NCBI GenBank assembly: GCA_900197625.1
Contig: FZLS01000018.1
Coordinates: forward strand, 1 to 44,575
DNA: 44,575 nt
Origin: Rhodobacteraceae bacterium Water-Bin34
GTDB taxonomy: Bacteria > Pseudomonadota > Alphaproteobacteria > Rhodobacterales > Rhodobacteraceae
Direction of reading: 5' to 3'
The translations under genes were made by a program, and so were the position numbers. Positions within the stretch are counted from its first letter, which is position 1; each line of letters begins with the position of its first letter. The notes under the pieces are model-generated. The model searched no databases. It was not told the origin of the DNA and saw only the letters and a program-made list of their open reading frames with translations. This document shows, one piece after another, positions 10,501 through 18,637 of this stretch.

Positions 10501-11236
10501 TTGATAAAGGATCCTTAAGTGATGCAACAAAAATTGGCATAGGATTCAATCCGCGTTTAAGAAGCGCTTTAATCATTCTATTTATTGGATGTAAGCCAGC
10601 ACCCTGTACCAAGGCCCTATAGAATATAATTGGCACAACACCTGCATTTAAAAACCATTTTTTTTGGATTTCTTGCATATCTGTTATGCCTAGTGCAGGC
10701 CAATAAAGACCAGCTTTTAATAGAGGTTTTGCGGGCTCTGGTATGTCACTATTTTTTAAGATGGATTCAATATATAGTAAAAAATTTTGAGAATTTTCTA
10801 GGCCTCCTTCTACCATGTATGCCCATAAAGTTTCCCAGTCTTTTCTAGAAACTGTGGAAAATTTCCAAAGCTCCTCATCAGGTTTATCATCGCCTGGAAG
10901 AGCTATAAATTTAATACCAAGCGCACCTAATCTTGCTGCGTATTGTTCGATTCCATACTTCCAATACCCAGTTCCACCTAAAATTCTTGCAATAACAATT
11001 TTTGATTTTGAAGCACAATCATCTATATGTAAGTCAACCGACATAGGATGTGACAGGTGTGTTAAATTTGCTAGCCGTAAACTAGTATTATACTTTAGAT
11101 CAGAATGCGCTTCTGAAAGTGCTGCTAATTCTGTATCTGCAGCTGAAATATATATAATATCAGCAGGCGTCTGACCTAAATCAATAGCTTCTGACCCATC
11201 ATCGATTTGACCGGGAGTTGCTGATAACAAATGCAT
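7514..11236 (-). CDS. cobN: cobaltochelatase subunit CobN
   Basis: Large subunit of the ATP-dependent aerobic cobaltochelatase CobNST, which inserts Co2+ into hydrogenobyrinic acid a,c-diamide. The 1240-residue length is close to characterised CobN proteins (about 1275). Recognisable blocks include ARILGGTGYWKYG near residue 90, the HMGKHGNLEWLPGK motif in the middle third, GPTPNAYPFIVNDPGEG, and AWGTANMRTGGDDIAQAL in the C-terminal half. AGGT precedes the ATG. It follows cobW by 33 bp. The AAA+ partner subunits CobS and CobT are not in this window. Confidence 0.96.
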   Translation of the reverse strand: MHLLSATPGQIDDGSEAIDLGQTPADIIYISAADTELAALSEAHSDLKYNTSLRLANLTHLSHPMSVDLHIDDCASKSKIVIARILGGTGYWKYGIEQYAARLGALGIKFIALPGDDKPDEELWKFSTVSRKDWETLWAYMVEGGLENSQNFLLYIESILKNSDIPEPAKPLLKAGLYWPALGITDMQEIQKKWFLNAGVVPIIFYRALVQGAGLHPINRMIKALLKRGLNPMPIFVASLKDPLSIATIESLFNTTPPDVILNCTSFAVGSPDQNVEKSGAYNPLIIKAAQRAPVFQVVLSSSTEAVWEAGLNGLNARDIAMNVALPEVDGRVLTRAISFKGEAFFDEKTQCPIASYRARGDRIDYVADLTKNWVNLRCTKANTKKVSFILANYPNKDGRLANGVGLDTPQATVDMMKLLKDEGYQTKDLPSTSDELMKKIMNGPTNWLTDRAIRSGGKIMPHEDYLIHYKKLPLNVRDKIESRWGKVEDDPFFHDDGFALSIFEFGNICVGIQPARGYNINPKETYHSPDLIPPHNYLAFYFWLRFSFKTNALVHMGKHGNLEWLPGKAIALSNECWPEVVIGPTPNAYPFIVNDPGEGTQAKRRISAVIIDHLTPPLTRAETYGPLRELEALVDEYYEAAGVDPRRLNLLKDKILSLTSATSIDIDAGMVGEDQDNDLAKLDEYLCELKEAQIRDGLHIFGTSPTGRLERDLSIALARVPRGNGKEENASLQRALATDLKMDFDPLDCLMGKAYKGCKPKILQDICQDVWRTNGDAVERIELLAIKLLDGLSPGNWPKTKIVLEMIQNVIKPIVASCGTNEKKGLIDTLNGLFIDPAPSGAPTRGRLDVLPTGRNFFSVDSRAIPTPTAWALGWKSANLLIEKHLQDHGDWPKTILLTAWGTANMRTGGDDIAQALALMGVKPKWDTSNRRVIGFEIIPVSVLDRPRVDVTLRVSGFFRDAFPQQMALVDSAARAIMELDEPLELNPAAHKFRTESNEDSAYRVFGSKPGSYGAGLQAMIDEKLWSKKADLAESYLEWGSYAYGKNSQGKSARKALETRLSQVDAVVQNQDNREHDILDSDDYYQFEGGAAAAISTIQGRDRPIYHNDHSRPERPIIRTLDEEISRVMRSRVVNPKWIEGVKRHGYKGAFEMAATLDYLFAFSATTGAVQNHHFDMIEAAFIGDEETKTFINEHNPSALLEMAERFKEAINRKMWVPKSNSAYLRIDNILESKTKKIR

Positions 11237-11269
11237 AAATTTACCTGTTATATTGTGTTTTCTGTCGGC

Positions 11270-12331
11270 TTAGTGGTATTCTCTGAGAGCTGATTTAATT
11301 GCATTTTGATCTAGATCAGATTGCCCAATCACAACTAATTTAGTTGCGCGTATTTCACTTCCAAATGGTTGATCATAGTAAGTGTCAATACGCGGCCCAA
11401 CGGCTTGGATGGTCATTCTCATTGGTTTGCCTTTAACAGCAATGAAGCCTTTAAGGCGTAAAATGTCATGCTCTTTTATTATTGACGATATTTTATCAAT
11501 GAATATTTTTTCATGAACTATATCCCCAAGATTCAAAACGAAACTCTCAAAGTCATCGTGGTCATGCTCATGATGTATATGATCACCATTTTCATTATGT
11601 TCGTGATGATGATGCAATTCATGACGTGATTTCATGTCACTTTCAGCGGCAATATTTTGTCCTAAAAGCACATCAATTGGTAAAGCTCCTTTCGTGGATT
11701 TAATTACCTGTACACCTTCTCGACTATTTTCTCTTAATTTTTGGGTAAGTTCTGCGGTTTCATTGTTTGATAATAAATCAGCCTTGTTAACTATAATCAT
11801 ATCTGCACAGGCAATTTGGTCTTCATATAGTTCTGATAGTGGTGTTTCGTGATCAAGATTATCATCTAATTTTCGTTGATTATCTACAGCACCTATATCA
11901 TGAGCAAATCTACCTTCTTTTACAGCTTTTCCATCAATTACAGTGATAACTCCGTCTACGGTTACTTTTGTTGATATTTCAGGCCAATTAAATGCGCGAA
12001 TTAATGGTTGAGGTAATGCCAATCCAGATGTTTCAATGACGATATGGTCAGGTTTGTACTCGCGCTCTAATAAAGATTTTATTGTTGGAATAAAGTCATC
12101 TGCTACAGTGCAGCAAATACATCCATTTGAAAGCTCCATGATGTCGTCAGGTGTGCAAGTATCGTCACCACATCCTTTCAGAATATCTCCATCTACGCCT
12201 AAATCACCGAATTCATTTATTATAAGTGCAATACGCTTGCCTTGAGCGTTCTGAAGGATGTGACGTATTAAAGTTGTTTTGCCTGCACCTAGAAAACCTG
12301 TGACTACAGTAGCTGGAATTTTTTGTACCAT
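11270..12331 (-). CDS. cobW: CobW, G3E-family GTPase of cobalamin synthesis
   Basis: Zn/Co-handling G3E GTPase thought to deliver cobalt to the CobNST chelatase. The 353-residue protein has the Walker A GFLGAGKT at residues 12-19, the metal-binding CICC motif at about 71-75, and the NKAD guanine-specificity motif near residue 182. A strongly histidine-rich loop at about residues 234-259 (at least ten His with interspersed Asp/Glu) precedes the C-terminal CobW_C domain and looks like a metal-storage or capture loop. AAGG lies upstream of the ATG. It sits between hupE and cobN in the riboswitch-led operon. Confidence 0.95.
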   Translation of the reverse strand: MVQKIPATVVTGFLGAGKTTLIRHILQNAQGKRIALIINEFGDLGVDGDILKGCGDDTCTPDDIMELSNGCICCTVADDFIPTIKSLLEREYKPDHIVIETSGLALPQPLIRAFNWPEISTKVTVDGVITVIDGKAVKEGRFAHDIGAVDNQRKLDDNLDHETPLSELYEDQIACADMIIVNKADLLSNNETAELTQKLRENSREGVQVIKSTKGALPIDVLLGQNIAAESDMKSRHELHHHHEHNENGDHIHHEHDHDDFESFVLNLGDIVHEKIFIDKISSIIKEHDILRLKGFIAVKGKPMRMTIQAVGPRIDTYYDQPFGSEIRATKLVVIGQSDLDQNAIKSALREYH

Positions 12332-12356
12332 TATTAAATGTGCCTTTTTATATTTA

Positions 12357-12381
12357 AACGGCCGAGCATAGCCCGGCCGTT
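12357..12381 (-). terminator. GC-rich hairpin between hupE and cobW (attenuator or processing site)
   Basis: An 8-bp perfect inverted repeat, AACGGCCG at 12357-12364 and CGGCCGTT at 12374-12381, with a 9-base loop, lies in the 70-bp gap between the hupE stop and the cobW start. On the transcribed minus strand it is followed by an AU-rich run but not a clean U tract. It could be a partial terminator that lowers expression of cobW-cobN-cobO relative to hupE, or an mRNA-stabilising 3' hairpin. Which of these applies is not decidable from sequence. Confidence 0.55.
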
Positions 12382-12401
12382 ATGAATATTATTTTCTGTA
12401 A

Positions 12402-13049
12402 TTAATTTAAGCCTAATGAACTGAAGACTGCTCCCTCAATGCCTTCAAGGGCAAGGAATACACCCATACCAGCAACAAAAGCACCAGAAATACGAGTAGG
12501 AATTGCAGATGCTTTGGTAGCTTTCCAGGATTTAGTGGCTAAGAATCCGGTACCTACAGCAATTAAGTATTGAGAAACCCCAAGTCCAATTAAATAACCA
12601 ACAAGTACTAAAGTTCCAACTGACATTTCTTGTCCAGCAATAGATGCCCCAAATGCAGAGCCATGGAATATTCCAGTAATTGCAAATAAAAACAATGTAT
12701 TGAAATTTGAGAGGCTACGACCAGTTGCAACAATGCCGCCTAGTAGAATTAATGAAATCACAATCATGCTTTCCGTGGCTGGAATAGCTAGGCCAAAAGA
12801 TGATGATAAAGTTCCAATCAACATTGCAGCAATAAAAGTTAATGGTGCTGAAAGGCGATGACCTGTAAATACTGCAGATATACCGACCAAAGCTATAAAA
12901 AATAAATGATCAAAACCTAAAATTGGATGACCCACTCCAGATAGTAAGCCGTGTGTAAATGTTTCCATTGGCGCGCCTGCTAATGGATGGTGCGCAAAAG
13001 CCGGTCCGGCCAATGTAAGTGCTGTAAAGCTTGATATAATTTTTTTCAT
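12402..13049 (-). CDS. hupE: HupE/UreJ-family cobalt (or nickel) permease
   Basis: A 215-residue membrane protein of the HupE/UreJ family. It begins with a signal peptide (residues 1-19, ending FAHHPLAG) followed by about six membrane helices. The HHPLAG N-terminus and the GHPILGFDHLFF motif are the metal-binding hallmarks of HupE-type transporters. The family includes nickel and cobalt importers; the cobalamin riboswitch immediately upstream and the cob genes downstream argue for cobalt. The start at 13049 is chosen over a longer ORF from 13115 because it yields the signal peptide and has GGGGAC upstream; the extra 22 codons lie in the riboswitch expression platform. Confidence 0.9.
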   Translation of the reverse strand: MKKIISSFTALTLAGPAFAHHPLAGAPMETFTHGLLSGVGHPILGFDHLFFIALVGISAVFTGHRLSAPLTFIAAMLIGTLSSSFGLAIPATESMIVISLILLGGIVATGRSLSNFNTLFLFAITGIFHGSAFGASIAGQEMSVGTLVLVGYLIGLGVSQYLIAVGTGFLATKSWKATKASAIPTRISGAFVAGMGVFLALEGIEGAVFSSLGLN

Positions 13050-13055
13050 TTGTGT

Positions 13056-13078
13056 CCCCAAAAGATTAAATATTGGGG
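13056..13078 (-). promoter_or_regulatory. RBS-sequestering hairpin of the hupE leader (riboswitch expression platform)
   Basis: In the minus-strand transcript a perfect 6-bp stem, CCCCAA pairing with UUGGGG across an 11-base loop, ends six bases before the hupE ATG and buries the purine-rich GGGG of the ribosome binding site. There is no U-tract terminator between the aptamer and hupE. Both facts fit a riboswitch acting on translation initiation. Known cobalamin riboswitches use this mode often in Gram-negative bacteria; the assignment here is inference. Confidence 0.65.
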
Positions 13079-13154
13079 GTGCGAATGCGATGGAGCCAGT
13101 GGCCTTTACCATCACGGAACACCCCGTCCGTTATTGTGGTCGGCGATGACGCCG

Positions 13155-13350
13155 TTGCAAGGCTGGTTTCCTGACTCACGGATAGATCGCTTCGCCCGCC
13201 TTCCCAGCTTTCACCAGTGGCTTTGGGCTTCGCTCTCCGCATACAGTCGCGGGGGCGGTTGCAGCTTTAGGCCCCATTTGGGTAGTCCCTATCTACATTC
13301 CCATTTGATCCCCAGTCGTTTAGTACGACTTCAGTGGGGAACCATGCAAT
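13155..13350 (-). ncRNA. cobalamin (adenosylcobalamin) riboswitch
   Basis: Reading the minus strand, all main landmarks of the cobalamin aptamer occur in order: GGTTCCCC pairing with GGGGATC, then ATGGGAA; GCAACCGCCCCCGCGACTGT; GCCACTGG; TGGGAAGGCGGGC; and the B12 box GAGTCAGGAAACCAGCC. A P1-like closing stem (TTGCA at 13349-13345 and TGCAA at 13159-13155) delimits the aptamer. It lies upstream of hupE-cobW-cobN-cobO, so cobalamin should repress cobalt uptake and insertion. A second hairpin (13141-13154) follows directly. Confidence 0.95.
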
Positions 13351-13454
13351 TACTTAGTGCCTTTAAGTTGAAGATTAAGCAAGTGTAATTCCGACAAGTC
13401 AGTAAGTTATCACGCCATAGTTTATTCATTGTGCAGTTATATTATGCAATATAT

Positions 13455-13463
13455 TGTGGATAA
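13455..13463 (-). other. single perfect DnaA-box match upstream of smc
   Basis: The minus strand reads TTATCCACA, identical to the E. coli DnaA box, in the AT-rich region between the riboswitch leader and smc. Only one copy is present here, and the same nonamer also occurs inside the transporter gene near 22555, so chance is a serious alternative. An origin is not supported. Confidence 0.25.
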
Positions 13464-13497
13464 CTTAGTTATAACCGCTAAATAAAGGGTTTTTGTG

Positions 13498-13525
13498 TTG
13501 ACACATCAGCCTGGAAATAGAGAAT
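13498..13525 (+). promoter_or_regulatory. candidate promoter for smc
   Basis: A perfect -35 hexamer TTGACA at 13498-13503 is followed after 16 bases by GAGAAT (four of six matches to TATAAT). The inferred transcript start is about 20 bases before the GTG start of smc. The -35 is convincing and the -10 weak. Confidence 0.35.
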
Positions 13526-13553
13526 TAATTAAATAAGAATCAAGGGCAGCTTT

Positions 13554-16500
13554 GTGCAGTTTAGTAAGCTAAGATTAACAGGTTTCAAAAGCTTTGTTGA
13601 TCCTACAGAATTAATTATAGCAGATGGTTTGACCGGTGTGGTTGGACCAAATGGTTGTGGAAAATCTAATCTTTTAGAAGCGTTGAGATGGGTGATGGGT
13701 GAGAATCGGCCCAAAGCTATGCGAGGCGGGGGTATGGAGGATGTGATTTTTGCGGGTGCATCTTCGCGACCTGCAAGGAATTATGCTGAAGTGTCTTTAT
13801 TAATTGACAATACGCAGCGTCTTGCACCAGCTGCTTTTAATACTCATGATGTTTTAGAGATTATTCGTAGGATAACGCGCGACGTAGGTTCTGCATATAA
13901 GACTAATGGTAAGGATTCTCGAGCAAAAGATGTCCAAATGCTTTTTGCTGATGCATCTACAGGTGCGCATTCACCCGCGTTAGTACGACAGGGCCAAATT
14001 TCTGAGCTTATTAATGCTAAGCCTAAAGCACGAAGAAGAGTCTTGGAAGAAGCTGCTGGCATCTCGGGGCTATATCAACGAAGACACGAAGCAGAGCTTA
14101 AGTTAAGGGGATCAGAAAATAATTTAAGCCGAGTAAATGATGTTGTTGAGCAACTTGACAGTCAATTAGGATCTCTTGCGCGCCAAGCTAGGCAAGCTAA
14201 GCGTTATAGAGAAATAGGTAATGAATTACGACAGTCAGAGGGTTTATTGCTCTATAGACGTTGGCGTGAAGCTGATATTGCAAGACAAAAAGCTTCTGAA
14301 GAATTGGCGGATGCTACAAAATTAGCCGCTAATGCTCAAACAGAAGCCTTACAATTACTGAAAAATCGGCAAATACATGAAAGTGAGGTGCCTCCCTTGC
14401 GAGAAGAAGAGGCAATTTCATCTGCAGTGGTTCAAAGGCTAAATGTTCAACGTGATACATTGGCTGATGAGGAGAGTCGTGCTCGTGGTCAAATTGAAAC
14501 ATTAAAATCTCGAATTGAACAGCTTGGCAATGATATTGACCGTGAAACAGGATTGAACAAAGACGCGGAAGAAACAATTTCTCGTTTAGACTGGGAGCAC
14601 AAGCAAATTGAAAAAGCTTCATTAGGACATCAAGAAAAACTTAATGATGCAAACGTAGCTGCTCGTGAAGCTGCATCTGTTCTCCAGGATAAAGAAAGTG
14701 GACTAGACAAGCATACAGAAGATGCCGCAAGATTGTCAGCACGACATCAGTCTGCTCATCGTCTTTTAGATGAAACAAAAGCTCTATTAAATAAACGCCA
14801 AGCAGACTCCGATTCTGCTGTAAGCAATCTGTTATCGGCTGAACAAAGTTTAGAAGAAGCGCAAGATCGATTAAAGCAGGCAATTGCAACTCGTGCCCTA
14901 ACACAAGAAGCAATGTTAAAATCTGAAGCTAAATTATTGGAAATTGAAGAAAATAGAATTATTACTCAAACTAAAGATAGTGACTCAAGATCTGAACTTT
15001 CTGAAGCAGAAGGTGAAGCAAACGCATTAAGAGCTGAGTTCTCTGCATTAGAGAGAGTAATCGCGCGCGATAGCGCAGATGGTGAACAACTAATAGACTC
15101 TATAGTAGCTAAAAAAGGTTATGAAGCTGCCTTAGGGGCTGCTTTAGCAGATGATCTGAAAATGCCAATAATTGACGTTACGGGTATTTCAGGCTGGTCT
15201 CAAATGCCTGATTATCCTAAAATAGAAAAGCTTCCTAATGACAGTGAATCATTATCATTTTATGTTAATGCGCCAACTATACTCTCACGTCGATTAAGCC
15301 AAATAGGCATAGTTTCCCAGAAAGATGGACCAAGTTTACAAGCAGATTTAATGCCCGGACAAAGATTAGTTTCTGTTGAAGGCGACTTATGGAGATGGGA
15401 TGGATTTAGGCAGAGTGGAAACGATGCTCCATCAGCCGCGGCATTACGCCTTCAGCAACAAAATCGCTTAGAAGAATTACGAGTAGGGCTTGAATCTGCT
15501 GAGTTAAGATTGGACAAATCTAGATCAATTTTTGAAAAAATTCACCAAGAGTTGAAAGATATAATACAAGCTGATCAGGATGCGCGTATAGAACGAAAAT
15601 CTTCAGATGAGATGGCTACAAATGCGAGTAGGCAAATGTCTAGATCTGAGGCTGATTGTGATATGCTTGCAGGTAAAGTTGAGGCATTAAAATTAGCAAA
15701 AACAAGATTAGAAGAAGAAACATATTCTGCATCAGACGATTATAGAGATGCTACTACTGCTATATCAAGTCTTGACGACCTTGAAGCAGCCCGTGATTTA
15801 CTGGAAACAATTAAAGTAGCTGTTGAAGCAGCTCGAATGACAATGATGACGAAAAGATCAATGTTTGATGAAATTCGCAGAGAGGGTGAATTACGAACAA
15901 AAAGACGCCAAGAAATAATACAAGAGGCATCTGGATGGCGACATAGATTAGCGACTGCGGAAAAACGTATCTCTGAGCTTGATGATCGTAAAAATGCCTC
16001 CAAATTAGAACTTGAATTAGCATTATCAGCTCCAGAAGAAATACTAGCTAAACGTGATGAGTTATCAAAATCAATCGAAGCAGCAAATGAACGTTTGAAA
16101 ATTGCCTCAGATACTCTGGCAGTTGGTGAAAGTGAATTACGTAAAGCAGAGCAAGCAGAACGTGACGCAGAAAAACGTGCTTCTGAAAGTAGAGAGAAAC
16201 GTGCTAGAGCAGATGCAGTTTCGGAAGCTTCAGTAATTCAAGTTGCTACTGCATCAGATAGAATACGTGAAGATTTGAATATAGATCCTGAAAAACTACT
16301 TGAAACATTGGATGTGGACCCTGAAAAGATTCCATTGGCTGATCGAATTGAAGCTGACGTACTTCGTTTAAGACGACAAAGGGATGCGTTGGGAGCCGTG
16401 AATCTTCGAGCTGAAGAAGACGCAAAAGAAGTTAATGAAGAAAGAGATACCCTAGTTAAAGAAAAAAATGACCTTGAAGAAGCAATAAAAGAACTTCGTA

Positions 16501-17009
16501 TTGGAATTTCTAGTTTAAATAAAGAAGGTAGAGAGCGATTATTAGCTGCATTTGATGAAGTAAATATTAATTTTTCACGGCTGTTTAAAACATTATTTGG
16601 TGGAGGAGAAGCAAACTTAGTTCTCGTTGAAAGTGATGATCCACTTGAGGCAGGTCTTGAGATAATGTGCCAGCCTCCAGGAAAAAAACTTTCTACACTT
16701 TCATTACTGTCTGGAGGTGAGCAAACCCTTACAGCGTTAGCATTAATTTTTGCTGTATTTCTGGCAAACCCTGCACCAATTTGTGTTCTTGATGAAGTAG
16801 ATGCACCTCTTGATGATGCTAATGTAAACCGATTTTGTGACATGTTGGATGACATGACAAGTCAAACTGACACTCGATTTCTAATTATTACACATCATGC
16901 AGTAACAATGGCCCGCATGGATAGATTATTTGGTGTAACTATGGCTGAGCAAGGTGTTAGCCAATTGGTTTCAGTAGATCTTTCGGCTGCAGAAAAGTTG
17001 ATTGATTAA
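13554..17009 (+). CDS. smc: chromosome segregation and condensation protein SMC
   Basis: The 1151-residue ATPase of the bacterial condensin SMC-ScpAB, which extrudes DNA loops and aids segregation. Layout is canonical: Walker A GPNGCGKS at residues 31-38, a long coiled coil, a hinge around residues 500-640, a second coiled coil, then the C-terminal head with the LSGGEQ signature near 1052 and Walker B VLDEVDAPLDD near 1077. Translation starts at GTG (13554-13556), with AAGGG about 8 bases upstream; no in-frame ATG fits the conserved N-terminus. It is divergent from the riboswitch/hupE leader and convergent with the aldehyde dehydrogenase gene. Confidence 0.97.
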   Translation: MQFSKLRLTGFKSFVDPTELIIADGLTGVVGPNGCGKSNLLEALRWVMGENRPKAMRGGGMEDVIFAGASSRPARNYAEVSLLIDNTQRLAPAAFNTHDVLEIIRRITRDVGSAYKTNGKDSRAKDVQMLFADASTGAHSPALVRQGQISELINAKPKARRRVLEEAAGISGLYQRRHEAELKLRGSENNLSRVNDVVEQLDSQLGSLARQARQAKRYREIGNELRQSEGLLLYRRWREADIARQKASEELADATKLAANAQTEALQLLKNRQIHESEVPPLREEEAISSAVVQRLNVQRDTLADEESRARGQIETLKSRIEQLGNDIDRETGLNKDAEETISRLDWEHKQIEKASLGHQEKLNDANVAAREAASVLQDKESGLDKHTEDAARLSARHQSAHRLLDETKALLNKRQADSDSAVSNLLSAEQSLEEAQDRLKQAIATRALTQEAMLKSEAKLLEIEENRIITQTKDSDSRSELSEAEGEANALRAEFSALERVIARDSADGEQLIDSIVAKKGYEAALGAALADDLKMPIIDVTGISGWSQMPDYPKIEKLPNDSESLSFYVNAPTILSRRLSQIGIVSQKDGPSLQADLMPGQRLVSVEGDLWRWDGFRQSGNDAPSAAALRLQQQNRLEELRVGLESAELRLDKSRSIFEKIHQELKDIIQADQDARIERKSSDEMATNASRQMSRSEADCDMLAGKVEALKLAKTRLEEETYSASDDYRDATTAISSLDDLEAARDLLETIKVAVEAARMTMMTKRSMFDEIRREGELRTKRRQEIIQEASGWRHRLATAEKRISELDDRKNASKLELELALSAPEEILAKRDELSKSIEAANERLKIASDTLAVGESELRKAEQAERDAEKRASESREKRARADAVSEASVIQVATASDRIREDLNIDPEKLLETLDVDPEKIPLADRIEADVLRLRRQRDALGAVNLRAEEDAKEVNEERDTLVKEKNDLEEAIKELRIGISSLNKEGRERLLAAFDEVNINFSRLFKTLFGGGEANLVLVESDDPLEAGLEIMCQPPGKKLSTLSLLSGGEQTLTALALIFAVFLANPAPICVLDEVDAPLDDANVNRFCDMLDDMTSQTDTRFLIITHHAVTMARMDRLFGVTMAEQGVSQLVSVDLSAAEKLID

Positions 17010-17027
17010 TTATTTGATTTTAAGCTC

Positions 17028-17069
17028 AATGGCTTCTAAATTTTTTTTAAGTACAATTTAGAAGCCATT
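17028..17069. terminator. bidirectional hairpin terminator between smc and the aldehyde dehydrogenase gene
   Basis: A perfect 15-bp inverted repeat, AATGGCTTCTAAATT at 17028-17042 and its complement at 17055-17069, encloses a T-rich 12-base loop. It fills the 69-bp gap between the convergent stops of smc and the aldehyde dehydrogenase gene, where a shared terminator is expected. The flanking T tracts are imperfect. Confidence 0.75.
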
Positions 17070-17078
17070 TACTATTAA

Positions 17079-18512
17079 TTAAGGTGTCCATCCAGTGATA
17101 TGTTTAATTTCACAAAAATCTTCAATACCCCACTTACCACCTTCACGGCCATTACCTGATTGTTTGTATCCACCAAATGGTGAAGGACCTGCACCACCAT
17201 CTCCATTAATTCTTATCATACCTGCTCTCATTGCACATGCAGCACGTTTTGCTTTTTCTTGATCTTGTGTTTGTACGTAATTGGTTAATCCATAATCTGT
17301 ATCATTAGCCAGCTCATATGCTTGAGCCTCATTATCAAATGGCATCATTACAAGGACCGGTCCAAAAATCTCTTCTCTTCCAACTGTCATTTCATTAGTG
17401 ACGTCAGCAAAAACTGTAGGACGTACAAAGAAGCCTTTGTTTATTCCTTCAGGCCGGCCTAAGCCACCAGCTACCAACCGTGCACCTTCTTTAATACCTG
17501 CATCAATCATATTTTGAACTTTTTCGTAATGAAGGCCTGAAGACATTGCGCCCATATGCGGACCCTCAGTTGCTGGATCGCCAACGGTATGATTTTGAGC
17601 AACTGTAGTAGCAATCTCAACAGCTTCGTCATAATATGAGCGCTCTACTAACATCCTTGTAGGTGCATTACAGCTTTGTCCGGAATTATTAAAAACATGC
17701 ATTGTTCCACGCTTTACAGCTTTCTCATCGGCATCAGCAAATACTATGTTTGCACCTTTACCACCTAATTCTAATGTTACCCGTTTTACAGTGTCTGAAG
17801 CAGCTTTAGAAATAAGCGCTCCTGCTCGTGTAGAACCTGTAAATGATATCATATCTATGTCTTTGTGTGATGACATTTGTGAGCCAACTCCAACCCCGTC
17901 ACCATTTATCATGTTGTAAACGCCAGCAGGAACACCAGCATCATGCATAATTTCTGAAAAAACATAAGCTGAAAGGGGAGAAATCTCTGAAGGTTTTAAT
18001 ACACAAGTAGAGCCGGCTGCTATCGCAGGAATTACCTTCAAAAAAATCTGATTCATTGGCCAGTTCCATGGAGTGATAAGACCGGCTACCCCAATTGGTT
18101 CCTTAATAATTTTTTCAGATGGAAAGCCTTGGATGCTTTCTTCAAAATCGAATGCTTCCAATGAGTCGATAAATTTTTGAATATGGCCTGTTCCACATCC
18201 AACTTGTTGAGTGCGAGATAGTGTTATAGGAGCACCCATTTCCATAGTAGTTGCCTGAGCAATATCTTCTTCGCGCTTAGCATATTCTGTTTGAATAGAT
18301 TTCAATAATGCTATTCTTTCAGATTTTGATGAATGTTGCCAAGATTGAAAAGCATTACGCGCTGCAGTAACAGCAGCATCTGTATCTGCTTGATCGCCTA
18401 ACGAAATAATTGCAAAAGCTTCTTCTGTGGCAGGGTTAATTACCTCAAAGTCATTTGCTTTAGCTGGATTAACCCATTTACCATTTATGTAAAATTGGCG
18501 TCTGTCTAACAT
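17079..18512 (-). CDS. NAD(P)-dependent aldehyde dehydrogenase family protein
   Basis: A 477-residue cytosolic aldehyde dehydrogenase. Visible are the TPWNWPMNQ motif near residue 150, the nucleotide-binding FTGSTRAG, the general-base motif LELGGKGANIVF and the catalytic cysteine in NSGQSCNAPTRM (C281). The C-terminal PFGGYKQSGNGREGG segment is typical of the superfamily. The exact aldehyde substrate cannot be assigned. AGGTGAAAC directly precedes the ATG. A RidA-family gene lies 125 bp upstream on the same strand; the pair may act in amine or imine catabolism, but that is inference. Confidence 0.9.
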   Translation of the reverse strand: MLDRRQFYINGKWVNPAKANDFEVINPATEEAFAIISLGDQADTDAAVTAARNAFQSWQHSSKSERIALLKSIQTEYAKREEDIAQATTMEMGAPITLSRTQQVGCGTGHIQKFIDSLEAFDFEESIQGFPSEKIIKEPIGVAGLITPWNWPMNQIFLKVIPAIAAGSTCVLKPSEISPLSAYVFSEIMHDAGVPAGVYNMINGDGVGVGSQMSSHKDIDMISFTGSTRAGALISKAASDTVKRVTLELGGKGANIVFADADEKAVKRGTMHVFNNSGQSCNAPTRMLVERSYYDEAVEIATTVAQNHTVGDPATEGPHMGAMSSGLHYEKVQNMIDAGIKEGARLVAGGLGRPEGINKGFFVRPTVFADVTNEMTVGREEIFGPVLVMMPFDNEAQAYELANDTDYGLTNYVQTQDQEKAKRAACAMRAGMIRINGDGGAGPSPFGGYKQSGNGREGGKWGIEDFCEIKHITGWTP

Positions 18513-18637
18513 GTTTCACCTGTTTGATTGTTACACAACTTAAATGGCACTGCTAAATCTAAATGGCAAGTTTGAAGACGACCTAAAAATATAACTATTT
18601 CGACATTTAATGACTCAATTGTGTGTTATTTTCTTAG

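Noticed and set aside
13050-13388. Plus-strand 112-codon open frame upstream of smc
   Set aside because: It lies on the complement of the cobalamin riboswitch, has no protein-like features and is explained by the RNA.
13441-13553. Possible replication origin
   Set aside because: One DnaA box only, no cluster, and the same nonamer occurs in a coding region near 22555.
16238-16855. Minus-strand 205-codon open frame
   Set aside because: Antisense to the SMC head domain and Ser/Arg-rich; shadow of smc.
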